From Butyrivibrio sp. (GTDB lineage Bacteria > Bacillota > Clostridia > Lachnospirales > Lachnospiraceae), in NCBI GenBank assembly GCA_015056585.1, contig SVFZ01000073.1, forward strand, positions 1-42,823: 42,823 nt of DNA, read 5' to 3'. Made by a program: the position numbers and the translations under genes. The notes below the pieces were generated by a model. It was not told the DNA's origin and ran no database searches. It saw only the letters and a list, made by a program, of their open reading frames with translations. This document shows, one piece after another, positions 1 through 8,249 of the stretch. Numbering within the stretch: the stretch's first letter is position 1; each line of letters opens with the position of its first letter.

Positions 1-1337
1 ACATGATCGTTGACGGTAATACCTACTATCCGGTAAACAGTGAGGGCAACTCAGAATTTGAGATACCTGTATCTTTGGGAAAAGAGATGAGTATTCAGGC
101 AGACACTGTGGCCATGGGTACACCTCATCTTATTGATTACATTCTTTTGATATCCCTTGAAGATGAGGAAAATGCCACAAATGAAAGAACACAAGACATA
201 GAAGAAAACAGTAATAAAGACAGTGATGAAGACAGAGAAGAAAACAGTAATTTAATAAGCGATAAAGATGATAAAAACGTGGCATCAGCTATGTTGCCAC
301 CTGAAATAGACGGACTAAAGTACATTTCCACTGATGAAAATGATTATGCAGGGTGTTTTAAGATCCACAGGTATGAAGGAGAGTACGTTGTCATAAGTAT
401 AGACGATGGCAGGAATTACCTGATAATACCTAGGGACAAAAAAGAGCCAGAAAATATTTCTCCTGACATCATCCCTTTAAAAGAGCCCCAAAGGATTTAT
501 TTGGCTGCATCAGGAACTATGTGTCATTTTGATTCTCTTGATGCTTTGGACAGGATAATCATGTCCGGAACTAAAAAGGATGACTGGTATATTGATTCTG
601 CAAAAAAAGCCATGGAGGAAGGAAAGATTATCTATAGCGGGAAGTACAATTCTCCCGACTATGAGCAGATTGTAAAAAAAGACGTGGACCTTGCCATTGA
701 AAATACTATGATACTTCACGTTCCAAAGGTGCAGGAGCAGCTGGAAAAGCTGGGAATTCCTGTGTTTATTGACAGGTCAAGCTACGAAACTGAGCCTCTT
801 GGAAGATGTGAATGGATAAAGGTCTACGGAGTTATAACAGGGAAAGAAGATGAGGCAGACAATGCTTTTTTACAGCAGAAAAGATACTTTACAGAGCTTG
901 ACTTATCAGGCATCGCAAAAAAGAAAGTGGCTGTTTTTTCCCTTAATTCAAATCACCAGATTGTTACAAGAAAAGCTGATGACTACTTTGCAAAGATGAT
1001 AACTATGGCCGGAGGAGAGTATCTTTCTCCAAAGGGAAGCGAAGAAAATGCAGTATCATCAACGACTATCAGCATCGAGGCTTTTTATGAATACGCTGTG
1101 GATGCGGACATTTTAATCTATAATGCAACGATTGAAAACATCCCGAAGTCTCTGGAAGAGCTTAAGATGGCAGACGCTATTTTCCCGGAGCTTAAAGCCG
1201 TCAGGGAGAAAGAAGTCTGGTACACGGAGAAGTCCCTTTACCAAAGCGCAGATAAGTCCGGGACGATAATAGAGAACCTCTATGAAATAATTGCAGAGGG
1301 AAAAGAGAATACCGGATTTTTTCGGAAGCTTAAATAA
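1..1337 (+). CDS. ABC transporter substrate-binding protein, 5' partial
   Basis: The gene is open at the left edge. The first ATG (position 3) is probably internal, because the protein from there has no signal peptide or lipobox and starts inside a domain. Residues 1-50 from that ATG (VDGNTYYPVNSEGNS, then a TPHLIDY segment) resemble the small extracellular module found N-terminal in many Lachnospiraceae iron-complex binding proteins; this is from memory of the family. Residues 55-95 are a low-complexity Asp/Glu/Asn/Ser linker. Residues ~160-435 look like a periplasmic-binding-protein type 2 fold (FecB/BtuF class), ending in a typical helix before the stop. It lies 76 bp before cobQ, and the matching BtuC/BtuD pair is at 5569-7321, so a corrinoid or cobinamide ligand is the best guess; heme or siderophore is the alternative. 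Confidence 0.75.
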   Translation, partial: MIVDGNTYYPVNSEGNSEFEIPVSLGKEMSIQADTVAMGTPHLIDYILLISLEDEENATNERTQDIEENSNKDSDEDREENSNLISDKDDKNVASAMLPPEIDGLKYISTDENDYAGCFKIHRYEGEYVVISIDDGRNYLIIPRDKKEPENISPDIIPLKEPQRIYLAASGTMCHFDSLDALDRIIMSGTKKDDWYIDSAKKAMEEGKIIYSGKYNSPDYEQIVKKDVDLAIENTMILHVPKVQEQLEKLGIPVFIDRSSYETEPLGRCEWIKVYGVITGKEDEADNAFLQQKRYFTELDLSGIAKKKVAVFSLNSNHQIVTRKADDYFAKMITMAGGEYLSPKGSEENAVSSTTISIEAFYEYAVDADILIYNATIENIPKSLEELKMADAIFPELKAVREKEVWYTEKSLYQSADKSGTIIENLYEIIAEGKENTGFFRKLK

Positions 1338-1413
1338 ACGAAGCAGTTGAGAGTGAGCACCAGCGATAAAAGTATAGGGAAATAAATATAGAGTTTAGTA
1401 ACAGGAGACTGGT

Positions 1414-2883
1414 TTGGCAAAGAAACTTATGATCCAGGGCACCATGTCCGGTGTAGGAAAAAGCATATTAACGGCGGGACTGCTTAGAGTCTTTAAGCAG
1501 GACGGCTATAGGGTTGCACCCTTTAAGTCCCAGAACATGGCACTAAATTCCTTTGTTACGAAGGACGGCAAAGAAATCGGAAGAGCTCAGGCCCTGCAGG
1601 CAGCTGCTGCGGGAGTTGAACCTTCAAGCGATATGAACCCAATACTTTTAAAGCCCATGGGCGATACCACTTCTCAGGTAATTGTAAACGGCCTCCCCAT
1701 GGCAAACATGAGGGCAAAGGACTATTTTGCAAAAAAGAAAAGCTTTATACCGGACATTGTTTCGGCCTTTGACAGACTCTCGGAGAAATCGGATATCATC
1801 GTGATCGAAGGGGCGGGAAGTCCTGTGGAAATAAATCTTCGTCAGAACGATATAGTGAACATGGGTCTTGCAGAAATCCTTGATGCACCGGTGCTTCTTG
1901 CAGGAGACATTGACCCCGGCGGAGTTTTTGCGCAGCTTCTTGGCACCGTAAATCTGATGCCTGAGGATGAGAAAAAACGAGTAAAAGGCCTTATCATCAA
2001 CAAATTCAGGGGGGATGTGACGCTCCTTGAGCCGGGACTTTCAATGTTTAAAAAGTACTGTGATATTCCTTTTGCCGGTATTGTGCCGTATGTAAAGCTC
2101 AGCCTTGATGAGGAGGACAGCGTCTCCAAGAGGCTTGTGACCGGCAAGAAAATAGAGAACTCAGAAGAAACTGTAAATATTGCGGTTATAAGGCTTCCCT
2201 TTATCAGTAATTACACTGACTTTACGATCTTTGAAAACATTGAAGGGGTAAATCTGTATTACGTGGAAGATGCCGAGAGCCTTGACAGAGCGGACCTTAT
2301 AATCCTTCCCGGAACAAAGAATACCTTATCAGACCTTAAGTGGCTTAGGGAAAAGAGAATAGATGATAAGATCACCTGCCTTGCAAAAAAGGATGTTCCG
2401 ATAATCGGTATCTGCGGCGGATTTCAGATGCTGGGGAGAAGTATATCAGATCCCGACGGGCAGGAAGCAGGCGGAAAGGAGAAGGGACTTTCTCTTTTGC
2501 CTGTGGATACAGTTTTTTGCACTTACAAGAACTTAAGGCAGGTAAGCGCTTTTGTGCCGGATCTTGAGGGTATGTATGAATCTCTTTCACAGATTCAGAT
2601 AAGGGGCTACGAGATCCACATGGGAGAGAGCACAGGATGCGGCGATGCTGAATGTGTGACCACAAATGATTCTGTGCTTGGTACCTACATCCACGGCATC
2701 TTTGACTCTCCTGAATTTACAGCACGGCTCCTTAAAATACTTTATGACAAAAAGGGTATAAAGAGAGAAATTCCTAAAATTGAAAGCGCAGAAGTAACCA
2801 GAGAAAAAGAGCTGGACAAGCTGGCAGATGTGTTAAGGCAGAGCCTTGATCTTGAGATGATATACAGCATTATGCAGGGATAA
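1414..2883 (+). CDS. cobQ: cobyric acid synthase (adenosylcobyrinate a,c-diamide amidotransferase)
   Basis: This enzyme amidates side chains b, d, e and g of adenosylcobyrinate a,c-diamide, using glutamine and ATP (CbiP/CobQ). The start is TTG, preceded by an AGGAG Shine-Dalgarno site about 6-7 nt upstream. The N-terminal half is a dethiobiotin-synthetase-like ATPase with the P-loop variant GTMSGVGKS (residues ~9-17) and the FKSQNMALNS segment typical of CobQ. The C-terminal half is a class I glutamine amidotransferase with nucleophile Cys in GICGGFQMLG and a late His in YIHGIFDSPEF. At 489 aa it is full length. It is the first complete cobalamin gene in the window. Confidence 0.96.
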   Translation: MAKKLMIQGTMSGVGKSILTAGLLRVFKQDGYRVAPFKSQNMALNSFVTKDGKEIGRAQALQAAAAGVEPSSDMNPILLKPMGDTTSQVIVNGLPMANMRAKDYFAKKKSFIPDIVSAFDRLSEKSDIIVIEGAGSPVEINLRQNDIVNMGLAEILDAPVLLAGDIDPGGVFAQLLGTVNLMPEDEKKRVKGLIINKFRGDVTLLEPGLSMFKKYCDIPFAGIVPYVKLSLDEEDSVSKRLVTGKKIENSEETVNIAVIRLPFISNYTDFTIFENIEGVNLYYVEDAESLDRADLIILPGTKNTLSDLKWLREKRIDDKITCLAKKDVPIIGICGGFQMLGRSISDPDGQEAGGKEKGLSLLPVDTVFCTYKNLRQVSAFVPDLEGMYESLSQIQIRGYEIHMGESTGCGDAECVTTNDSVLGTYIHGIFDSPEFTARLLKILYDKKGIKREIPKIESAEVTREKELDKLADVLRQSLDLEMIYSIMQG

Positions 2884-2974
2884 ACCATCATGACGAAGTC
2901 GTGACTAAAATTGTTCCGACCGAAATGGCAGGATTACGAAGTAATCATGCCGGTACAAAAGAAATGAGGCAAAA
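2884..2974 (+). other. intercistronic palindromes with GAA triloops (cobQ-cbiC)
   Basis: This 91-bp spacer carries two hairpins. The first, 2888-2904, is TCATGAC-GAA-GTCGTGA (7 bp with one G-U pair). The second, 2927-2951, is GGCA-G-GATTAC-GAA-GTAATC-A-TGCC (10 bp around one G/A mismatch), possibly extended by TTGT/ACAA at 2911-2914 and 2955-2958. Neither has a T tract, so they are unlikely to be terminators. RNA processing or stability signals, or a small repeat family, are possible. Confidence 0.6.
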
Positions 2975-3601
2975 ATGGAGCTTAAACATATTCGCCCTTC
3001 TGATATTGAGAAGGAGAGCTTTAGGATCATACAGGAAGAACTGGATAAGATGGGGAAAAAAATCCCTGAGGAAATACGCCCAACGGTTTTTAGAGCAATA
3101 CACACAACAGCAGATTTTGATTACGCGGATACCCTTGTCTTTTCTGAAAATGCAGTGGATATAGCCAAAAGAGCCATACAAAAAGGAGCACATATTGTGA
3201 CTGACACAAATATGGCTCTTTCCGGGATAAATAAAAAGACTTTGGCGAAGTACGGCGGAGAGGTTCACTGCTTTATGGCGGATGAAGAGGTAATGAGAAT
3301 CTCAAAAGAGAGGGGAGTTACAAGAGCCGTAGTCAGCATGGAGAAAGCAGCAAAGCTAAACGTACCGCTGATATTTGCCATTGGCAATGCCCCCACTGCG
3401 CTTATAAGATTAAAAGAGCTTATCGATGAGGGGAAAATAAGACCTGAGCTAATAATCGGCGTTCCGGTGGGCTTTGTAAACGTTGTTGAAGCAAAGGAAA
3501 TGATCCTTGAAACAGATATCCCCTATATAGTAAACAGAGGCCGTAAGGGCGGAAGCGGCGTTGCTGCGGCAATCTGCAATTCGATACTCTACAGCTTGTA
3601 A
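2975..3601 (+). CDS. cbiC: cobalt-precorrin-8 methylmutase
   Basis: CbiC moves the methyl group from C11 to C12, converting cobalt-precorrin-8 to cobyrinic acid. The 208-aa product has the family length. Its sequence follows the CbiC/CobH pattern: an N-terminal IRPSDIEKESFRII helix, the RAIHTTADFDYA segment carrying the catalytic His (residues ~40-51), a DTNMALSGINK segment and a C-terminal GRKGGSGVAAAICNS. The ATG lies a short distance after an AAAGAAATGAGG stretch that can act as SD. It follows cobQ after a 91-bp palindromic spacer and precedes cbiD. Confidence 0.95.
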   Translation: MELKHIRPSDIEKESFRIIQEELDKMGKKIPEEIRPTVFRAIHTTADFDYADTLVFSENAVDIAKRAIQKGAHIVTDTNMALSGINKKTLAKYGGEVHCFMADEEVMRISKERGVTRAVVSMEKAAKLNVPLIFAIGNAPTALIRLKELIDEGKIRPELIIGVPVGFVNVVEAKEMILETDIPYIVNRGRKGGSGVAAAICNSILYSL

Positions 3602-3604
3602 TGA

Positions 3605-3698
3605 CTTTAGTCATGGAGCAATTTTTATAACATAAAAAACGGAATCATGTAACATGGAATCCTAAAACACGGAATCACAAAATATGGAAGAAAAGAAG
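3605..3698 (+). repeat. hairpin and 15-bp tandem repeat ahead of cbiD
   Basis: The 3602-3683 spacer starts with a small perfect hairpin, ATGACT-TT-AGTCAT. From about 3639 to the cbiD start, the hexamer GGAATC occurs at 3641, 3656 and 3671, exactly 15 bp apart, with a fourth degenerate copy (GGAAG) at 3686. Repeat units are of the form A(C/T)GGAATC followed by an A-rich half. The last unit overlaps the cbiD start codon, and the GGAAT of the third unit is the only SD-like sequence for cbiD (8 nt before its ATG). Confidence 0.6.
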
Positions 3699-4805
3699 CT
3701 AAGGTTTGGATTTACTACAGGGAGCTGCGCGGCAGCAGCCTCAAAGGCGGCGCTTTTTATGCTGCTTTCCGGCAAGGAAATAAACAGTGTCACCATCATG
3801 ACACCAAAGGAAATACCCTACCACGCAGAAATAATTGACATAAATAAAGACCCCAAAAAAGGCCTTGTTTCCTGCGCTGTGATAAAGGACGGAGGAGATG
3901 ACCCTGACGTAACTACAGGCTATAAGATATATGCGTCTGTCTCTCTAAAGGATACTCCGGGAATTGAAATTGAAGGCGGGGAAGGCGTTGGAAGGATCAC
4001 AAAGCCGGGGATGGATCAGCCAATCGGAAACGCAGCCATAAACTCTGTTCCGAGGAAGATGATAACGGAAAACCTTGAGGAGACCCTTAAAGACTTTCGC
4101 CGTACAGATAAGGGGGCATCAGTTATCATAAGTGTTCCCGGCGGTGAAGAACTGGCACAAAAGACTTTTAACCCAAAACTTGGAATCACAGGTGGGATCT
4201 CTATTCTTGGTACAACCGGAATAGTGGAGCCCATGAGTGATGCAGCCATAACATCAACCATCAGAGTTGAGGCAAAGATAAGGAAAGCAGAGGGAAAAGA
4301 AATCCTTATGGCAGCTCCCGGAAACTATGGCCTGAACTTTCTTAAGGAAGTTTACGGTATTGATGAAAAAAACGTGGTCATGAGTTCCAATTTTGTCTTT
4401 GATACGGTGCAGATTGCTGCAAACGAAGGCTTTTCCAAACTGCTTTTTGCAGGGCATATAGGTAAGCTCATAAAGGTGGCGGGCGGAATAAAGAACACCC
4501 ACTCAAAGTACGGAGACCACAGGATGGAGATATTGTCTGACCTGGCAAAAAAATGCCTTGATTATGACACATATCTTTTGATAAAGGACAGGATAGAGGC
4601 CTGTGTCATGACAGATGAGGCTGTGAAGATCATAAGTGAAACCGGTCAGGGCGAAAAGGTATTTAAGAAAATCGCAGCGAATATAAAGACCAATATGGAA
4701 GGCTGGTCTTTAGGGAAACTTAGAGTGGAAGTAATTGTTTTTTCCAATGAGAATACTGAGCTGGTTGCCACAAGGAAAGCTCATGAATGGATAAAGGAAG
4801 TATAA
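3684..4805 (+). CDS. cbiD: cobalt-precorrin-5B (C1)-methyltransferase
   Basis: CbiD methylates C1 of the corrin ring in the anaerobic pathway; it is unrelated to the canonical tetrapyrrole methylases. The hallmark N-terminus RFGFTTGSCAAAASKAA is present at residues ~7-23, followed by DPDVTTGYKIYA and a GGEGVGRITKPG segment. The C-terminal part has the conserved FAGHIGKLIKVAGG and NTHSKYGDHRME. The length of 373 aa is normal. The start ATG gives the family N-terminus directly but has only a weak SD (GGAAT) made by the upstream 15-bp repeat. Four base pairs separate it from cbiF. Confidence 0.96.
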   Translation: MEEKKLRFGFTTGSCAAAASKAALFMLLSGKEINSVTIMTPKEIPYHAEIIDINKDPKKGLVSCAVIKDGGDDPDVTTGYKIYASVSLKDTPGIEIEGGEGVGRITKPGMDQPIGNAAINSVPRKMITENLEETLKDFRRTDKGASVIISVPGGEELAQKTFNPKLGITGGISILGTTGIVEPMSDAAITSTIRVEAKIRKAEGKEILMAAPGNYGLNFLKEVYGIDEKNVVMSSNFVFDTVQIAANEGFSKLLFAGHIGKLIKVAGGIKNTHSKYGDHRMEILSDLAKKCLDYDTYLLIKDRIEACVMTDEAVKIISETGQGEKVFKKIAANIKTNMEGWSLGKLRVEVIVFSNENTELVATRKAHEWIKEV

Positions 4806-4808
4806 AAA

Positions 4809-5582
4809 ATGGTACATTTTGTCGGTGCAGGACCGGGAGCGAAGGATCTTTTGACCATAAGAGGGAAAGAGCTTATTGAAAAAGCGGACCTTATCATCTA
4901 TGCAGGATCTTTAGTAAATCCTGAGCTTTTGGACTTTGCCAAAAAAGAATGTGAGATCTTTGACAGCAGCAAACTGACCCTGCAGGAAGTAATGGATATT
5001 ATCAGGGCAGCAGAAAAGGAAAGTAAAACAACCGTCAGACTTCACACAGGGGATCCAAGTATCTACGGCGCCATAAGGGAGCAGATGGATATTCTGGAAA
5101 AAGAAAATATTGCCTTCGACACTACACCCGGAGTCAGCTCTTTTTGCGGTGCTGCAGCGAGCCTTAATATGGAGTACACGCTGCCGGGGATAACCCAGAG
5201 CGTCATTATCACAAGGATTGACGGAAGAACCAAAGTGCCGGAAAGCGAATCGGTGGAAGCGCTTGCTTCACACGGAGCAACCCTTGTATTTTTCTTATCT
5301 GCAAAGGAGAGCTCAAGGCTTTCAGAAAGACTATTAAAGTCTGGATTGTCTGAAGATACTCCCTGCGCTGTGGTCTACAGAGCAACCTGGCCTGATGAGA
5401 AAAAGTTTATCTGCGATTTAAAGGACTTATCCGGCAATATGGAAAGTTTTGGTATAGACAGACAGGCTCTTATCATTGTGGGAAAAGCTGTGGCCCAGAG
5501 CGGCTACGAGCTTTCAAGGCTCTATGCTTTAGATTTCAGTACCGGATACAGAAAAGGGACAGTTGTAAATGAAAAAGGATAA
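4809..5582 (+). CDS. cbiF: cobalt-precorrin-4 C11-methyltransferase
   Basis: This SAM-dependent tetrapyrrole methylase acts on C11 of cobalt-precorrin-4. The N-terminal VHFVGAGPGAKDLLTIRG carries the methylase GxGPG loop, followed by IYAGSLVNPELL, typical of CbiF/CobM, then RLHTGDPSIYGAIREQ and the PGVSSFCGAAA motif. The C-terminal half has the VYRATWPDE segment of the subfamily. At 257 aa it is full length. It ends inside the start of the following permease gene (14-bp overlap), suggesting translational coupling. Confidence 0.95.
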   Translation: MVHFVGAGPGAKDLLTIRGKELIEKADLIIYAGSLVNPELLDFAKKECEIFDSSKLTLQEVMDIIRAAEKESKTTVRLHTGDPSIYGAIREQMDILEKENIAFDTTPGVSSFCGAAASLNMEYTLPGITQSVIITRIDGRTKVPESESVEALASHGATLVFFLSAKESSRLSERLLKSGLSEDTPCAVVYRATWPDEKKFICDLKDLSGNMESFGIDRQALIIVGKAVAQSGYELSRLYALDFSTGYRKGTVVNEKG

Positions 5583-6585
5583 CCGGATTTTGTTTGTATA
5601 TTTGCTTCTCGTAGTCCTTGCTCTTGCGGCGGCTTTTCTTAACCTCTTTACGGGAAATGTGCATATTACCCCAAGGGAGGTAATAGAGGCTATCATTGGC
5701 ATGGCAGGCGATGAAAAGACCAAAAACATCATCATGAGTATCAGACTTCCCAGAATGATAATGGCCTTTGTCTTGGGAGGTGGCCTTGCGCTGTCCGGAT
5801 TTCTTTTGCAGACTTACTTCTCAAACCCGATTGCAGGCCCTTATATTCTTGGAATTTCTTCGGCAGCCAAGATGATGGTGGCTCTGCTCCTTATATTTAT
5901 TACTAAGATGGGTCTTTTCGCCAAAGGATATACGCTTGTCCTGGCGGCTTTTGCAGGGGCTTTAATGGCCACAGGATTTATTATCATGATCTCAAGGCAT
6001 GTAAAAAATATGGCAGCCCTTCTGGCTGCGGGAATTATGATAGGCTACATCTGCAGCGCTGTAACGGACTTTCTCATAGCATTTGCGGATGACTCGGATA
6101 TTGTAAATCTCCACAGCTGGTCACAGGGAAGCTTTTCGGGAGCCCGCATGGAAGGGGCGCTTTACTGTGTAGGAATAACAGGCATAGGTTTGTTTTTTGT
6201 GCTGCTCCTTTCAAGAAGTCTGGATGCGCTAAGGCTTGGCGAGGGGTATGCCAGAAGCGTCGGAGTAAATACAAAGATCTGCAGGATTTTGATAATTCTT
6301 TTATCCAGTTTGTTATCAGCCTGCGTCACAGCCTTTGCGGGGCCTATCTCTTTTGTGGGAATTGCCGTTCCCTTTCTGATGAGGGAAATGTTAAAGAGCT
6401 CAAAGCCTGTGGTGCTGATACCGGCATCCTTCCTCGCAGGAGCTGTGTTCTGCTCAGTTTCCGACCTTCTTGCAAGAATGCTCTTTGCACCGACGGAGCT
6501 TAATGTCTCGGCTGTAACATCGCTCTTTGGTGCGCCAATCGTAATTTTTATGATAATCGGGAGGCACAAGAGAAGTGAATATTAA
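5569..6585 (+). CDS. FecCD/BtuC-type ABC permease
   Basis: This inner-membrane permease belongs to the vitamin B12/iron-siderophore importer family. The 338-aa protein has a hydrophobic N-terminal helix, then about nine further membrane segments. It has the family motifs RLPRMIMAFVLGGGLALSG (residues ~58-76), NPIAGPYILGISSAAK and, near the C-terminus, a GPISFVGIAVPFLMR stretch that matches the coupling-helix region of BtuC. It overlaps cbiF by 14 bp and the following ATPase gene by 11 bp. Its position inside the cobalamin operon points to corrinoid uptake. The substrate is inferred, not read from the sequence. Confidence 0.9.
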   Translation: MKKDNRILFVYLLLVVLALAAAFLNLFTGNVHITPREVIEAIIGMAGDEKTKNIIMSIRLPRMIMAFVLGGGLALSGFLLQTYFSNPIAGPYILGISSAAKMMVALLLIFITKMGLFAKGYTLVLAAFAGALMATGFIIMISRHVKNMAALLAAGIMIGYICSAVTDFLIAFADDSDIVNLHSWSQGSFSGARMEGALYCVGITGIGLFFVLLLSRSLDALRLGEGYARSVGVNTKICRILIILLSSLLSACVTAFAGPISFVGIAVPFLMREMLKSSKPVVLIPASFLAGAVFCSVSDLLARMLFAPTELNVSAVTSLFGAPIVIFMIIGRHKRSEY

Positions 6586-7321
6586 AGACGTAAATGCCGG
6601 ATATCATGGGAAAACAGTGTTAAAGAGTGTGAATCTTGAGATGAAAAAAGGAGAGATCATATCCCTCATCGGACCAAACGGCGGAGGAAAATCAACACTT
6701 TTAAAGACTATCTCGGGAGAATTAAAGCCTCTTGTGGGAACGGTATACATAGGCGGTGATAATTTAAACCAGCTTCCGTTAAGGGAACTGGCAAAAAAGA
6801 TGTCAATAGTGGGTACGCAGCGCATAAACCCCGAGCACATGAGCGCTTTTGACATAGTCCTTTCGGGAAGACTTCCCTATAGTGATGGCTTTGGACTGTT
6901 TAAAGATGCGGACGAAGAAGCTGCAAAAAGGGCAGCAGATCTGATGAATCTTGAGGCTTTTTTACAGACTGATTTTTCATCTCTCAGCGACGGGCAAAAG
7001 CAGAGAACCCTCATAGCCCGTGCAATCTGTCAGGAGCCTGAAGTTCTCGTGATGGATGAGCCCACTTCCTATCTGGATATAAGGCACCGGTTTGAACTTA
7101 TGGATGTGATAAAAAAGCTGGCAGATGACGGAATAACTGTCATTATGTCCCTTCACGAGCTGGAGCTTGCGCTTAACGTTTCCGACAGGCTGATACTTGT
7201 AAGAAGCGATGGAAAATGTACTGCGGAGTCTAAAGAAGCCGTTTTGGAAGAAAGGCTTTTGCAGGATCTCTTCGGCCTTACGGATGAAATGTTTGAAAAG
7301 GTAAGAAAGCAGTTCTTTTAA
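6575..7321 (+). CDS. FecE/BtuD-type ABC ATPase
   Basis: This is the cytoplasmic ATPase partner of the upstream permease. The 248-aa protein has Walker A GPNGGGKST (residues ~33-41), a Q-loop region around VGTQRINPEH, a signature motif degenerated to LSDGQKQR (usually LSGGQ) and Walker B VLVMDEPTSYLD, with the switch His in MSLHELELAL. The start is a GTG overlapping the end of the permease gene. Together with the partial binding protein at the left edge it can form a complete importer. Confidence 0.92.
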   Translation: MNIKDVNAGYHGKTVLKSVNLEMKKGEIISLIGPNGGGKSTLLKTISGELKPLVGTVYIGGDNLNQLPLRELAKKMSIVGTQRINPEHMSAFDIVLSGRLPYSDGFGLFKDADEEAAKRAADLMNLEAFLQTDFSSLSDGQKQRTLIARAICQEPEVLVMDEPTSYLDIRHRFELMDVIKKLADDGITVIMSLHELELALNVSDRLILVRSDGKCTAESKEAVLEERLLQDLFGLTDEMFEKVRKQFF

Positions 7322-7338
7322 CTTATATAAGGGGAATT

Positions 7339-8247
7339 ATGGAAACTGTCAGCGAAGGAAAATACAAATTCATATGTTTTACGGGCGAGGGACGAAAGCT
7401 CCTTTTAAGATTGACGGAGGCAGAACCTGAGAAGATAAACAGCCTTTCTCTGTGGACGGAGGATAATTTCAAAAAGGGAAATATCCTTGTTTTCATCGGT
7501 GCTTTGGGGATTGCTGTCAGGGCAATTGCGCCTTTTTGCAAAGATAAGACTTTTGACCCGGCAGTTCTTGTGATAGATGAGAGAGGGACTTTTGTTATTC
7601 CTGTTTTGTCAGGTCACCTTGGAGGCGCTGTGGATGCGGCAAAAGAGATATCGGCAGAATTAAGTGCCATTCCTGTTATCACCACCGCCACGGATGTAAG
7701 AGATGAGTTTGCAGTGGACGTCTTTGCAAAAAGAAACAACTTATCTATCAGTGACATGAAAGAAGCAAAGGCATTTACAGCAAGGATACTTGCCGGCAAG
7801 GAGGCAGAATTTACAGTTACTCCAATGAAGAAGAGCGTCGGATCTCTTTACCTGATACCCAAGGTAACTGTTATAGGTATGGGCTGCAGAAAGGGTAAGA
7901 GCTTTGAGGAACTAAAAGAATTTGTGTCGGAGAAACTAAAGGAACTTGGCATTGATGAAAGGTCTTTAAAGGCTCTTGTATCGGTGGATAAAAAGAAGGA
8001 TGAAGAGGGGCTTATTGCGCTGTCTGAAGCTTACGAAATACCTTTTTTGACGTATTCTGCTAAGACACTTATGGAGCAGGAGGGCGACTTTGTACGCTCT
8101 GACAAAGTAATGGAAGTCACAGGAGCTGATAACGTCTGCGAGAGGGCAGTGGCGGCTTTTGGGTGTCGGAAGTTTATTTTGAAAAAAACTTCGCAAAACG
8201 GAATGACACTGGCAATCGGAATGACAGATGCGATCATCGAGGAATAA
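7339..8247 (+). CDS. cbiG: cobalt-precorrin-5A hydrolase
   Basis: CbiG opens the delta-lactone of cobalt-precorrin-5A, releasing the C20 fragment as acetaldehyde in the anaerobic pathway. The N-terminal and central domains include FIGALGIAVRAIAPF and VLSGHLGGAVDAAKEI (around residues 50-105), the usual CbiG signatures. The C-terminal CbiG domain starts at VIGMGCRKGKSFEEL (residue ~178). At 302 aa it is slightly short, but all modules are present. The ATG is preceded by AAGGGG at a good distance. Two bases separate its stop from the cbiH start. Confidence 0.93.
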   Translation: METVSEGKYKFICFTGEGRKLLLRLTEAEPEKINSLSLWTEDNFKKGNILVFIGALGIAVRAIAPFCKDKTFDPAVLVIDERGTFVIPVLSGHLGGAVDAAKEISAELSAIPVITTATDVRDEFAVDVFAKRNNLSISDMKEAKAFTARILAGKEAEFTVTPMKKSVGSLYLIPKVTVIGMGCRKGKSFEELKEFVSEKLKELGIDERSLKALVSVDKKKDEEGLIALSEAYEIPFLTYSAKTLMEQEGDFVRSDKVMEVTGADNVCERAVAAFGCRKFILKKTSQNGMTLAIGMTDAIIEE

Positions 8248-8249
8248 AT

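Noticed and set aside
1338..1413. Cobalamin riboswitch ahead of cobQ
   Set aside because: Only 76 bp, with no B12-box and no terminator; any riboswitch must be upstream of the window.
2901..3164. 87-codon frame spanning the cobQ-cbiC gap
   Set aside because: It overlaps the conserved N-terminus of cbiC in another frame and has no recognisable domain.
3639..3698. CRISPR-like array
   Set aside because: Units of 15 bp without spacers and no cas genes nearby; it is a short tandem repeat.
8163..8249. N-terminal extension of cbiH from an upstream in-frame ATG
   Set aside because: It overlaps the end of cbiG, adds residues unlike the family, and the protein from ATG 8250 starts exactly with the conserved methylase N-terminus.
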